64,000 bases of DNA, from assembly GCA_015064195.1 (NCBI GenBank), contig SVSO01000001.1:1-64000 (forward strand), in the 5' to 3' direction. The position numbers were made by a program, and so were the translations under genes. Below, piece after piece: positions 23,936-31,799 of this stretch. Position 1 is the first letter of the stretch; every line of letters starts with the position of its first letter. The notes under the pieces were generated by a model, which saw nothing but the letters and a program-made list of their open reading frames with translations, had not been told where the DNA came from and made no database searches. This stretch comes from Oscillospiraceae bacterium. GTDB taxonomy: Bacteria > Bacillota_A > Clostridia > Oscillospirales > CAG-272.

Positions 23936-25111
23936 TTATCTGACCTCACAGCCGCAGACATAGACACTGCGGATGGATGCCTTATCCTCTGCGAGCAGCA
24001 GGAAATCCGCCCGCTTGCCAACCTCCAGCGAGCCGACCTCATCGTCCGCGCCGACAAGACGGGCGGGATTGATCGTCGCATAGGGGATGGCTTCTTCGAT
24101 GGAAATTTCGTTGAATTTTGCGAAATTCAGCAGTGCGTCATGCATACTGATGATGCTTCCGTTGAGCACACCGTTCGGCAGATAGACCGCACCGTCGCGG
24201 CAGACCGTCACGGTGCCGCCGACAATGTATTCACCGTCCGGCAGACCTGCGGGGGGAACGGAGTCGGTGATGAGCACTAACTTATCCTTCGCCTTCGCCT
24301 GCTTGACGATGCGCACCACCGGCGGCAGTACGTGCCGTCCGTCGCCGATCAGCTCAACAAAGCAGTCGCTCGACAGTGCCGCGCCGACACATCCGGGTGC
24401 GCGGTGCGTCAGAGAGCTCATGGCGTTGAACAGGTGAGTAAACGAGACCGCGCCCCATTCCAGCGCCGCCATGCACTGATCGTAAGAAGCATCGCTGTGA
24501 CCGATGGTAACGGTCGCACCGATGGATGCGGCGCGCTTGATGAACGCCTCGCCGCCGTCAAGCTCCGGTGCGCAGATCACGAGAAACCGCTTGAAATGGC
24601 CGCCCTCGCGGGAACGCTCCACAAGTGCTGTCAGCTCGTCCGCATCCAGCGGTGCCAGATATCTCGGATCGTGTGCGCCCTTGCGGACTTCGCTGATATA
24701 GCGGCCCTCCAGGTGGATGCCGAGGATATTCGCGCCAAGGTATTCGCCGCCCTTCGCGTTATCCTGCATGGCCTTCGCCTCAACTGCCGCATCAATGCCC
24801 GCGAGAAGCGTCTCATAGGGTGCGGACATGAGGGTGGACATGAACGAGGTCGTGCCGGCCTTGGCGTAAGCCTTTGCCATATCGATGCAGCCCTCGCGGT
24901 CAACCTCGGTGGATTCGATTCCGCCGCGTCCGTGGGTGTGAATATCCACCAGACCGGGCATCATATAAGCGCCGCCGCAGTCGATGACTTCATCCGCATC
25001 TGCCGCATCGCCGACAGAGACGATCACGCCGTCCTCCACGACCAGTGCGCCGTCAGCGAAGCACTCGTCGGCGGTATTGTAAATTTTTGCGTTGATAAAT
25101 GCTTTCTTCAT
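23936..25111 (-). CDS. nagA: N-acetylglucosamine-6-phosphate deacetylase
   Basis: 391 aa, ATG after AGGAGGAAAACT. Amidohydrolase barrel with the metal motif PGLVDIHTHG (near residue 58), HLEGRY, TIGHSDASYDQC, THLFNAMSSL (the NagA NxM signature) and VLITDSVPPAG (catalytic Asp). It removes the acetyl group of GlcNAc-6-P in amino-sugar catabolism or wall recycling. No nagB follows here; the neighbours are metG and an RNA methyltransferase. Confidence 0.95.
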   Translation of the reverse strand: MKKAFINAKIYNTADECFADGALVVEDGVIVSVGDAADADEVIDCGGAYMMPGLVDIHTHGRGGIESTEVDREGCIDMAKAYAKAGTTSFMSTLMSAPYETLLAGIDAAVEAKAMQDNAKGGEYLGANILGIHLEGRYISEVRKGAHDPRYLAPLDADELTALVERSREGGHFKRFLVICAPELDGGEAFIKRAASIGATVTIGHSDASYDQCMAALEWGAVSFTHLFNAMSSLTHRAPGCVGAALSSDCFVELIGDGRHVLPPVVRIVKQAKAKDKLVLITDSVPPAGLPDGEYIVGGTVTVCRDGAVYLPNGVLNGSIISMHDALLNFAKFNEISIEEAIPYATINPARLVGADDEVGSLEVGKRADFLLLAEDKASIRSVYVCGCEVR

Positions 25112-25124
25112 AGTTTTCCTCCTG

Positions 25125-25943
25125 TCAGTCTGTCAGCCTGTCCCGACACATTTCCCAGATGAGCGTTGTTGCCGCCGAAGCCGCATTGAGCGACTCACAG
25201 CCCGGATTCATGGGGATGAACACAGTATTCACGCAGGCATCGATCAGCTCATCCGACAGCCCGTGGCCTTCATTTCCCACCGCGAAGCATACCCGCTCCG
25301 GCATCCGAAAGCCGCCGAGCTTCATGGCATCCCGCCGAAGCGCGGCCGCATAGACCTCACAGCCCGCCGCACGCAGTCTGCCCGCAAATGACGGCTCATC
25401 GTCGATCACGGAAATTGGCTGACGGAACATGGTGCCCATGGAAGCGCGCAGTGTCTTGGGCGACCAGAGATCAGCACAGTCCCGGCTGACAAATACGCGG
25501 TCCACGCCGAATGCATAGGCCGTGCGGATCATGGTGCCGAGATTGCCGGGGTCGCGGATGCTGGACAGCCACAGTGCCCGGAATCCGCCCTCTGCCGGAA
25601 TCTCCGCCGGCATCGTGTCCAGCCGATGCACCGCCGCCACGATTCCCTGCGGCGCGGCTTCATCGGTCAGCTTTTCAAGCACCTCGTCGGATACGTACAC
25701 CCCCGTGCCGTCCGCCGACGCCAAAGCATCGCCAAGCTCCGCCTCAAGCCGCTCTTTCTTCGACTGCGCGAGAAAGATATAGGCAAAGGACGCGCCGCTT
25801 TTTGCCGCTTCCAGAAACAGCTTCACGCCGTCGATGCGGAACAGCCCTTCGGCATCCCGGAATTTTTTATCCGACAGCTTTGCCATCCGGGTGATGAGCG
25901 GATTCTTGCGGCTGGTAATGATTTCGTCTGCAAAGCGTGGCAT
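25125..25943 (-). CDS. TrmH/SpoU family RNA 2'-O-methyltransferase
   Basis: 272 aa; ATG 5 nt after GGAGG, which itself overlaps an upstream ATG. The N-terminal L30e-like domain (SRKNPLITRMAKLSDKKFR) precedes the knotted SPOUT domain with motif 1 IRDPGNLGTMIRTA, motif 2 AVGNEGHGLS and motif 3 PGCESLNAASA. It methylates a ribose in rRNA or tRNA. It follows rplT, a common clostridial arrangement. A terminator sits between, so expression may depend on readthrough. Confidence 0.9.
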   Translation of the reverse strand: MPRFADEIITSRKNPLITRMAKLSDKKFRDAEGLFRIDGVKLFLEAAKSGASFAYIFLAQSKKERLEAELGDALASADGTGVYVSDEVLEKLTDEAAPQGIVAAVHRLDTMPAEIPAEGGFRALWLSSIRDPGNLGTMIRTAYAFGVDRVFVSRDCADLWSPKTLRASMGTMFRQPISVIDDEPSFAGRLRAAGCEVYAAALRRDAMKLGGFRMPERVCFAVGNEGHGLSDELIDACVNTVFIPMNPGCESLNAASAATTLIWEMCRDRLTD

Positions 25944-25961
25944 CGTGTCCTCCATTTTAAC

Positions 25962-25989
25962 AAAAAAACCGGCAGTGAGCCGGTTTTTT
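25962..25989 (-). terminator. Terminator after rplT
   Basis: AAAAAACCGGC / GCCGGTTTTTT with a 5-nt loop; the tail serves the minus-strand ribosomal operon and it is symmetrical enough to work both ways. Confidence 0.88.
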
Positions 25990-25996
25990 ATCGGAA

Positions 25997-26356
25997 TTAT
26001 TTCGCGAGAGCTGCTTTAGCCTGCTCTGCAATTGCAGCGAACGCATCCTTATCGGAAACAGCGATCTCAGCAAGCATCTTGCGGTTGAGGTCGATACCTG
26101 CGAGCTTAAGACCGTGCATGAGAGTGGAGTAATTCATGCCGCAAACCTTAGCCTGCGCGGAGATTCTGGTGATCCAGAGAGCACGGAAGTCTCTCTTCTT
26201 CATCTTTCTGCCTGCGAAAGCGTAGTTGCCGCTCTTCATTACCTGCTGCTTAGCCATCTTGAAGTGCTTGGACTTAGCACCCCAGTAGCCCTTAGCCAGC
26301 TTGAGCATCTTATTTCTTCTCTTGCGAGTCATCATCGCGCCTTTTACTCTTGCCAT
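25997..26356 (-). CDS. rplT: Ribosomal protein L20
   Basis: 119 aa, full length, ATG after GGAGGATAATAGAAA. It begins [20 protein letters not shown] and shows [16 protein letters not shown] and [11 protein letters not shown], standard L20 blocks. It binds 23S rRNA during assembly and, in Firmicutes, represses its own operon through the leader RNA. Third gene of infC-rpmI-rplT. Confidence 0.98.
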   Translation of the reverse strand: MARVKGAMMTRKRRNKMLKLAKGYWGAKSKHFKMAKQQVMKSGNYAFAGRKMKKRDFRALWITRISAQAKVCGMNYSTLMHGLKLAGIDLNRKMLAEIAVSDKDAFAAIAEQAKAALAK

Positions 26357-26392
26357 TTTCTATTATCCTCCAAAATTCTGCTGGTATTATTC

Positions 26393-26587
26393 TTACTGAT
26401 TGAGCATCGAAGCGATCGTCGGTGCCATGGAAGTGCTGAGGTAGCCGTTCTTGCGAAGCTGTCTCTTTCTCTTTGCAGTCTTGAGGCCGAGCTTGTGGCG
26501 GCGATTGGTGTGGTTGAGCTTAACCTTTCCGCTCTTGGTGAGAGAAAATCTCTTGGCTGTTGCCTTGTGAGTCTTTATTTTTGCCAT
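26393..26587 (-). CDS. rpmI: Ribosomal protein L35
   Basis: 64 aa, the normal size. ATG after AAAGGAGTATACGAAA. MAKIKTHKATAKRFSLTKSG and HKLGLKTAKRKRQLRK are diagnostic. A longer in-frame reading upstream is ruled out by family length and by this ribosome site. Between infC and rplT as usual. Confidence 0.98.
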   Translation of the reverse strand: MAKIKTHKATAKRFSLTKSGKVKLNHTNRRHKLGLKTAKRKRQLRKNGYLSTSMAPTIASMLNQ

Positions 26588-26683
26588 TTTCGTATACTCC
26601 TTTAGAAATATTCTGTCCGATTGACGATGCGCCGGACCAGCGCATGGTGAGCTGTCAGCCGCAAAATCACGGCAAAACAATAA

Positions 26684-27208
26684 TTATTTAGCGGCCTGCT
26701 TTGCGGGGTTGATGATCATGCTCATGAAACGTCCCTCAAGAGCCGGGCGTTTATCAACCGTTCCCACATCCGCACACGCCTGCTCGAACTTTTCGAGAAC
26801 GTCGCGGCCGATGTCGAGATGGCTCATCTCGCGTCCCTTGAATTTCACAACAACTCTGACCTTGTTTCCGTCTGCAATAAACCGGTGTGCGTGCTTAACC
26901 TTGGTCTCAAAGTCATGGGTGTCGATGCGGCAGGAAAGCTGAATTTCCTTGACCTCGACACTTGTCTGCTTCTTCTTGGCCTCTTTCTCCTTCTTGTCGC
27001 GCTCGAAGCGATACTTACCGTAGTCCATGATGCGGCATACGGGCGGTTCCGCGTTGGGAGCGATCAAAACGAGATCGAGATCCTTTTCATAAGCCATGGC
27101 GAGAGCGGCGCTCGTCTGGAGTACGCCTATCTGTTCGCCGTTGTCACCAATGATCCGGACTTCGCGAGCCCTGATTTCCTCATTGATTTGCAGTTCTTTT
27201 GTGCTAAT
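26684..27208 (-). CDS. infC: Translation initiation factor IF-3 (AUU start)
   Basis: 174 aa from an ATT start codon at 27206-27208, 6 nt after GGAGGTG. This is the classic infC AUU start, which lets IF-3 lower its own translation. The product begins (M)STKELQINEEIRAREVR and has the linker RFERDKKEKEAKKKQ between the N and C domains, then CRIDTHDFETKVKHA and VVVKFKGREMSHLDIG. The only nearby ATG/GTG options overlap the ribosome site or lie before it. IF-3 sorts initiator tRNA and splits 70S ribosomes. Confidence 0.95.
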   Translation of the reverse strand: MSTKELQINEEIRAREVRIIGDNGEQIGVLQTSAALAMAYEKDLDLVLIAPNAEPPVCRIMDYGKYRFERDKKEKEAKKKQTSVEVKEIQLSCRIDTHDFETKVKHAHRFIADGNKVRVVVKFKGREMSHLDIGRDVLEKFEQACADVGTVDKRPALEGRFMSMIINPAKQAAK

Positions 27209-27346
27209 AGCGAGCACCTCCAAAAAACAAAATATCGTGCGAAGAATACTCCGCACGAATACACAACACCTGTGGTGTTTTCTGATCCATATGAACCGCT
27301 GTCATCAATTTGAGGCGGTGAGAACGGAGTGTTCTTCTTTGATTAC
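27209..27346 (-). ncRNA. infC-rpmI-rplT leader RNA (L20-leader-like) with attenuator hairpin
   Basis: About 138 nt between the predicted start of transcription and the infC start codon. It contains the hairpin AACACC-TGT-GGTGTT (27265-27279) and, nearer the gene, TCGTGCG / CGCACGA (27235-27258) followed on the minus strand by TATTTTGTTTTTT, an intrinsic-terminator shape just before the ribosome site. Firmicutes L20 leaders use such an element for autogenous control. Placement in that family is by position and shape, not by alignment. Confidence 0.65.
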
Positions 27347-27352
27347 CTTGAT

Positions 27353-27381
27353 ATTATACCACATCATCTCTCATTTGTCAA
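27353..27381 (-). promoter_or_regulatory. Promoter of infC-rpmI-rplT
   Basis: Minus-strand TTGACA (27376-27381), 17-nt spacer ending TGTGG, TATAAT (27353-27358): full consensus with extended -10. Confidence 0.92.
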
Positions 27382-27430
27382 GAGGTTTTTCAAAAAAATT
27401 CAGGAAATTCCGAACAAAATTTACTCCCCC

Positions 27431-27459
27431 TTGACAAGTGCTTCCGGATGTGGTACAAT
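27431..27459 (+). promoter_or_regulatory. Promoter of the membrane-anchored hypothetical at 27481
   Basis: TTGACA (27431-27436), 17-nt spacer ending TGTGG, TACAAT (27454-27459). Transcription begins near 27466, which excludes the upstream in-frame start at 27448. Confidence 0.85.
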
Positions 27460-27480
27460 TGTCACAGAGGAGGTGTCACC

Positions 27481-28254
27481 TTGAAAAAACGCAGACTTAT
27501 CATCGCCGTGATCATTCTCGCGGCAGTTCTCGCACTGAGTGCAGCCGCCATTCCGCTCATGCGCCAAAGCAAAGCCATCCGCACCGCAAAATCGCTCCCG
27601 CCGTACATTTTAGAAGCAGTGCTGGCGTACAACGATCTCATATCGCCCGGTGAGGTGACGTGGGAGATGCTTGAAGACGTGACATCCCTGCGCTTTATGT
27701 ACGACAAATCCGTCATTGTATCCGTCAACGGCAGCAAATTCGGTACGAATACGGGGCCATACATCTTGCCGAACCGCATGGAGAGACTATATCTCGCGCA
27801 GCTCCCGGAGGGATATTGGCAGAATTTATTCTCCGCATTCTATGCCGATTCCGAAGATCCGGACCCCGAGCGGCAGAGAATATTTCAGGCATGGATTCCC
27901 ACCATCGCCCCTGAAGCCGTTACGCAGCCGATGTATATCTTCTACCCATCTGCCTCGTCGCGTGAGCGTTCCCTAATATCCAATCTGATCACGACCTATG
28001 TCTTCACCGAGGGTGAGATCGTGGCCGAACGCACGCTGGATTTATCCGCACTGTCTGCGTTCCCGAATCTCGAATCGGTGGAATATTTCATCGACACGGA
28101 TTTCGTTCGCGAATACAGCAGCAAGGATGCATACCTCGCCGAATGCGGGCTGACCTTTGAAAATTGCCCCGTGGAGCTTGTCGTCACGGAAGATGTGCTG
28201 TTCGACCGAAAGCTGTATCAATCGCTGTTCAGGCAGCTGCATGATCTCCCTTGA
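27481..28254 (+). CDS. Membrane-anchored hypothetical protein
   Basis: 257 aa from a TTG start 8 nt after GGAGGTG. N-terminal KKRR is followed by one transmembrane segment (residues ~6-24), then an extracytoplasmic domain of about 230 residues with many aromatic and acidic positions (YIFYPSASSRER, NLESVEYFIDTDFV). No lipobox Cys. I do not recognise a family. Single-gene unit with a strong promoter and terminator. Confidence 0.75.
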   Translation: MKKRRLIIAVIILAAVLALSAAAIPLMRQSKAIRTAKSLPPYILEAVLAYNDLISPGEVTWEMLEDVTSLRFMYDKSVIVSVNGSKFGTNTGPYILPNRMERLYLAQLPEGYWQNLFSAFYADSEDPDPERQRIFQAWIPTIAPEAVTQPMYIFYPSASSRERSLISNLITTYVFTEGEIVAERTLDLSALSAFPNLESVEYFIDTDFVREYSSKDAYLAECGLTFENCPVELVVTEDVLFDRKLYQSLFRQLHDLP

Positions 28255-28284
28255 GCGAATACGAAAATTACCGCACAATCCGAT

Positions 28285-28319
28285 GCGCCCCGAAAGCCTT
28301 TGGCTTTCGGGGCGTTTTT
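28285..28319. terminator. Terminator between 27481 gene and AraC at 28331
   Basis: 12-bp stem GCCCCGAAAGCC / GGCTTTCGGGGC with loop TTT, then GTTTTTG. Confidence 0.92.
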
Positions 28320-28330
28320 GCTGTGCGCTG

Positions 28331-29215
28331 TTATCGCTTGAAATACTGGGACGGCGGAATTCCGATGATGCGCTTGAAGGTGCGGGAAAAGGAGCAGTAA
28401 TCGGGGAATCCCACCGCTTCGGCGATCTCGCAGACCAGCAGATCCCGGTCTCTGAAATCCGTAGCGGCGCGGCTGATGCGGTATTCGCGCAGATAATCGG
28501 TGAAGGTCGTTCCGAAACTGCGTCCAAACAGGCGGGTGAAGTTCCGGCGGCTGTAGCCGAGGGTTGTGCAGGCATCCAAACTCGTGATCGGCTGTGCAAA
28601 ATGCGTCTCCACATAATGGCTGACGCTCTGAATGAACCGCAGATCCAGATTCTTCATATATTCGGGCGGTGTCGTTTCCGCTTCCGGCGTCAGCAGTGCC
28701 AGCAGGCGGTAGGACTCGCACACCAGCTCGCTTTCCAGCAGAACGGATTGTTCGTCACGCGCGGCTTCATACAGCACCTTCAGCCGTCCGATGTTCTCCC
28801 GCAGTCTAACGGTATCGGGCGCATCGCTTTTCCAGAACGTCCGGAAGCGTTTTGCACACAGAGACAGCTTCTGAAGAAGCACATCAAACGAGCTGTTTGC
28901 ATAATTCAGCTTGTACTGCGGAAGCTCCATCATCAGGCAGTCGTACACCACCGAGGTGCTCAGCTCCGTCACAAAATCCACCGTATGCAGAACATATGGA
29001 TTCACGATCACACTGTCTCCGGGAAGCAGACGGCAGACCGTATCCCCGAGGCGGACATCCATCGCGCCCTCGACCATAACGAGGATCTCCAGAGAATCAT
29101 GATTGTGACTGCGGACGATGTGCGGCAGTCCGCAGAAGCAGGACAGCTCATAGTGGATGACCGATACGGGGACAATACAATAATTGTCGCGGTGGGTCAT
29201 GAGTATTTCCATCAT
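28331..29215 (-). CDS. AraC family regulator (divergent from CBM9-like protein)
   Basis: 294 aa, ATG 8 nt after GGAGG; a GTG 11 codons upstream falls at the predicted transcription start. Cupin domain: SHNHDSLEILVMVEGAMDV and LLPGDSVIVNPYVLH. AraC domain at residues ~200-290 (ITSLDACTTLGYSRRNFTRLF, VCEIAEAVGFPDYCSFSRTF). The promoter is separate from that of the secreted CBM9-like gene 222 bp away, where tandem half-sites occur; that gene is the probable target. Confidence 0.88.
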   Translation of the reverse strand: MMEILMTHRDNYCIVPVSVIHYELSCFCGLPHIVRSHNHDSLEILVMVEGAMDVRLGDTVCRLLPGDSVIVNPYVLHTVDFVTELSTSVVYDCLMMELPQYKLNYANSSFDVLLQKLSLCAKRFRTFWKSDAPDTVRLRENIGRLKVLYEAARDEQSVLLESELVCESYRLLALLTPEAETTPPEYMKNLDLRFIQSVSHYVETHFAQPITSLDACTTLGYSRRNFTRLFGRSFGTTFTDYLREYRISRAATDFRDRDLLVCEIAEAVGFPDYCSFSRTFKRIIGIPPSQYFKR

Positions 29216-29252
29216 ATGCAGTTCCTCCGGTTTTTGTTGACGGTTCACCTCT

Positions 29253-29281
29253 ATTATACAGGAATCGCTTCAAACTGTCAA
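29253..29281 (-). promoter_or_regulatory. Promoter of AraC regulator at 28331
   Basis: Minus-strand TTGACA (29276-29281), 17-nt spacer, TATAAT (29253-29258). Confidence 0.88.
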
Positions 29282-29318
29282 GATTCCGAACAAATATGGC
29301 CACCGTTGACATATTATT

Positions 29319-29360
29319 GGCTATTACAGGCTATACAAGCCGGACATTCAATGATATAAT
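29319..29360 (+). promoter_or_regulatory. Candidate AraC half-sites and -10 of CBM9-like gene
   Basis: Two tandem copies, GGCTATTACA (29319-29328) and GGCTATACA (29329-29337), abut and overlap a poor -35 (TATACA, 29332-29337) 17 nt before TATAAT (29355-29360). Direct repeats next to a weak -35 are the usual layout for an AraC-type activator. Inferred. Confidence 0.45.
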
Positions 29361-29436
29361 TAAATCACAATCACCGACAGGATATCATGCCGGGATTGTA
29401 ACAAATCTTTATTTTACAGAAAGGACTCTGACAATC

Positions 29437-30342
29437 ATGAAAAAATTACTTATGAAGTCTGCCGCGCTTCTCATTTCTGCACTCATGCTCTCTACTTCCG
29501 TTATGGCCGCCGCCAACTGGACCGGTGATGTTACCGTTGAAGCGGGAAAGGGCACCGCATCCATCGACGGCAAGTTTGATGCCGCTGAGTGGGCTTCCGC
29601 AAAAGAGATTGCCATCACCCTCGACGACGCAACCGTCAAGCAGTACGGCGTTTACCAGGGTGCATGGGAAACGGAGCGCAATGCCGACGATTTCTCCGCT
29701 TCCATGTATTTTATGTGGGATGAAGAAGCCCTCTATTTCTGCGAGGTACGCAAGGATAATGCCGTTGACCTGAACGGCACCGGTGCTACCCCGTGGGGCG
29801 GCGGTGACGGCAATCTGATCTTTCTCCAGACCATCGACGGCGGTGCTGACGGCAACAAGGACGCATGGTCGCATCACGTTCTCTACATCGTCGGTGACGG
29901 CAACGGCAAGATGGGCGGCGACGTCCACGTTCGCATCAACAACGGTGCAGCCGGCACACAGGAAACCCGTCAGTTCAGTGACATTGTCGCAAAGGCTTCT
30001 GCCATCGACGGCGGCTACTGCATGGAGATCAAGCTTCCGTGGTCGGTATTCGGCGAAAAGATTCCCTCCTTCAAGCCGGAAGTCGGTGCCAAGCTCGGTA
30101 TGTCCATGGTTCCGATCGACTTCGATAACGGCGGCGACTTTGCACAGCTCTGCTGGGTCAATCAGGCAGAAAAGCTGGGCGTTGCCCGCGGCTACGACTA
30201 CGGCGGATGGGCAACCCTGGCGCTGGCAGCTGCTCCTGTCAGCGAATCTCCCGCTACCGCAGATGCGGCATCCCTTGCACTGGCAGCTCTCGCAGCTTCC
30301 ATGGCAGCAGGCTTCGCGGTCCTCAAGGCAAGAAAGCATTAA
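29437..30342 (+). CDS. Secreted CBM9-like carbohydrate-binding protein with C-terminal sorting-type anchor
   Basis: 301 aa, ATG about 12 nt after AAAGGA. Signal peptide (residues 1-~26, LISALMLSTSVMAAA). Residues ~30-265 match the CBM9/CBM9-like beta-sandwich (GTASIDGKFDAAEWASAKEI, MWDEEALYFCEVRKDN, YCMEIKLPWSVFG). The C-terminus has SPATAD, a hydrophobic stretch and KARKH, the order of a sortase signal, close to the (S/N)PxTG type cut by class B sortases but with Ala for Gly. Expected to bind glycans at the surface. The same C-terminal form is common in Clostridia without proof of anchoring. Confidence 0.8.
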   Translation: MKKLLMKSAALLISALMLSTSVMAAANWTGDVTVEAGKGTASIDGKFDAAEWASAKEIAITLDDATVKQYGVYQGAWETERNADDFSASMYFMWDEEALYFCEVRKDNAVDLNGTGATPWGGGDGNLIFLQTIDGGADGNKDAWSHHVLYIVGDGNGKMGGDVHVRINNGAAGTQETRQFSDIVAKASAIDGGYCMEIKLPWSVFGEKIPSFKPEVGAKLGMSMVPIDFDNGGDFAQLCWVNQAEKLGVARGYDYGGWATLALAAAPVSESPATADAASLALAALAASMAAGFAVLKARKH

Positions 30343-30360
30343 TCACACGCGCTTCTCATG

Positions 30361-30405
30361 ATAAACACCTCCAAAAGCGTTTCGCTTTTGGAGGTGTCGT
30401 TTTTA
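30361..30405. terminator. Bidirectional terminator between CBM9-like gene and GNAT
   Basis: Perfect 15-bp stem ACACCTCCAAAAGCG / CGCTTTTGGAGGTGT, loop TTT, then CGTTTTTA. Confidence 0.93.
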
Positions 30406-30876
30406 TATCCACTTGTCCATTCTCCGCTTCTGCGTGCCGAAGCCGTACCGTTCGTAGAACCGGCGCGCCCCCTCGTTGAATTCCCAAACATCCAGATCCA
30501 TCCGATTGCAGCCGTTTTCCTTGGCCCATGCGGTGACGTATTCCATCAGTGCGCCGCCGATGCCCATGCCCCGGCAGCTCTCGTCGATGCAAACATCCTC
30601 CAGATGGATGGTCTTCATGTCAAACAGCATGGTGCTGTCCTTCGTTTCATTTATAATGCCGAACACATAGCCGCACACCGCACCGTCAGCCTCCGCCACG
30701 AATACCGGGCGCAGATCGTCGGCAAAAATTTCGTAAAGCTCCTCTTTCGTGAACTTCACACCGTTTTCCCGGAACAGGTCAGGGCGGCCCTTCTGATGCA
30801 CGCCCTCCACCTGCAAAAGCAGATCCAGCACCTTGTCCGCATCGGCTGGAACGGCGCGTCTGATATTGATTGCCAT
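30403..30876 (-). CDS. GNAT family N-acetyltransferase
   Basis: 157 aa. The acetyl-CoA-binding motif A is seen in CRGMGIGGALMEYVTAWAKE (near residue 103), with DVCIDES before it and ARRFYERYGFG after it, the full GNAT order. Substrate unknown. ATG after GAGGTAATAACT. It starts 5 nt after the stop of the upstream membrane protein, so the two form an operon. Confidence 0.9.
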   Translation of the reverse strand: MAINIRRAVPADADKVLDLLLQVEGVHQKGRPDLFRENGVKFTKEELYEIFADDLRPVFVAEADGAVCGYVFGIINETKDSTMLFDMKTIHLEDVCIDESCRGMGIGGALMEYVTAWAKENGCNRMDLDVWEFNEGARRFYERYGFGTQKRRMDKWI

Positions 30877-30881
30877 AGTTA

Positions 30882-31601
30882 TTACCTCAATTCTGTAACT
30901 GAAATTTCCTTGCCGTGAAGCATCCGCATCAGCAGATGCATGAGAAAATAGCCGAGAATGGCCGAAATCGCCGTGATGATGTAGGGCGAGATGAGCGTCA
31001 GCGTTTCGGACATATTCACCGGCGCGCCGATGCCGAGGAGCAGGGACAGTGTTTCGCTGATGTTGGAGAACAGCATGAACGCTGTGATCACCGCTGCGCC
31101 CCAGAAATTGCCCCGGGACAGTGCGCCGTCAAAGCTGAGAAGCTCGAGGCTCATGGGAAGATTCTTCTTTTTCGCCCGGACTGCCGCTGCCGTGCAGACG
31201 AGCAGTATGATGCCGAAGCGGAGCAGTTCAAACAGCGCACTGCTCACACTGTAGACCGCATACGCCGCAGTCAGCTGCGCCTTGCCGTAAATCCATGCAT
31301 CCACCAGCGCGATGACACCGTACTGGACGGGGATCGACACGCCGCACAGGAGAGCAGTGAGCAATCGGTCGCGGCCTGCGGTAACAGCGTAGACGAGACA
31401 GGACGCGCCTGCGAATACGGAGACAATGCCAAGAGCGGTATAAAGATAGCTGAAAATATCGCCCAGCACTGCCGGATAGATGATGTTGCTGTAAAAGGTG
31501 GCGGAAAGTGGGCTGATGACCGCGATATTGAGCAGCGGAAGGGCGTACATGGTGATGAGCGACATCACAAAAAGGCGTGTATGCAAACGATCTGATTTCA
31601 T
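30882..31601 (-). CDS. Multi-spanning membrane protein, unknown function
   Basis: 239 aa, ATG after AAGGATGAATCTTCG. Six or seven hydrophobic segments (SLITMYALPLLNIAVI, FSYLYTALGIVSVFAG, IILLVCTAAAVRA and others) with short basic loops. No family recognised. First gene of a pair with the GNAT enzyme. Confidence 0.72.
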   Translation of the reverse strand: MKSDRLHTRLFVMSLITMYALPLLNIAVISPLSATFYSNIIYPAVLGDIFSYLYTALGIVSVFAGASCLVYAVTAGRDRLLTALLCGVSIPVQYGVIALVDAWIYGKAQLTAAYAVYSVSSALFELLRFGIILLVCTAAAVRAKKKNLPMSLELLSFDGALSRGNFWGAAVITAFMLFSNISETLSLLLGIGAPVNMSETLTLISPYIITAISAILGYFLMHLLMRMLHGKEISVTELR

Positions 31602-31728
31602 CGAAGATTCATCCTTATTCTGCCAAAAATTCAATGTTATCAGTATAGCACACGACCGCAACCTCCGTGTGACGGTTGTGTTTTAATTTTGTTAATTATT
31701 TATAAACAAAAAATTAAAATATAAAATG

Positions 31729-31742
31729 CGAACGAAGGTTTG
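31729..31742. promoter_or_regulatory. LexA (SOS) box of lexA
   Basis: CGAACGAAGGTTTG matches the Gram-positive box CGAACNNNNGTTYG at every fixed position and overlaps the -35 of the lexA promoter, so LexA should repress itself. Confidence 0.85.
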
Positions 31743-31768
31743 CATTTTGGCGGGAAATATGATATAAT
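31740..31768 (+). promoter_or_regulatory. Promoter of lexA
   Basis: TTGCAT (31740-31745), 17-nt spacer, TATAAT (31763-31768). Confidence 0.82.
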
Positions 31769-31799
31769 AAAGGTACAGATATTCAATCGGAGGTATCCT

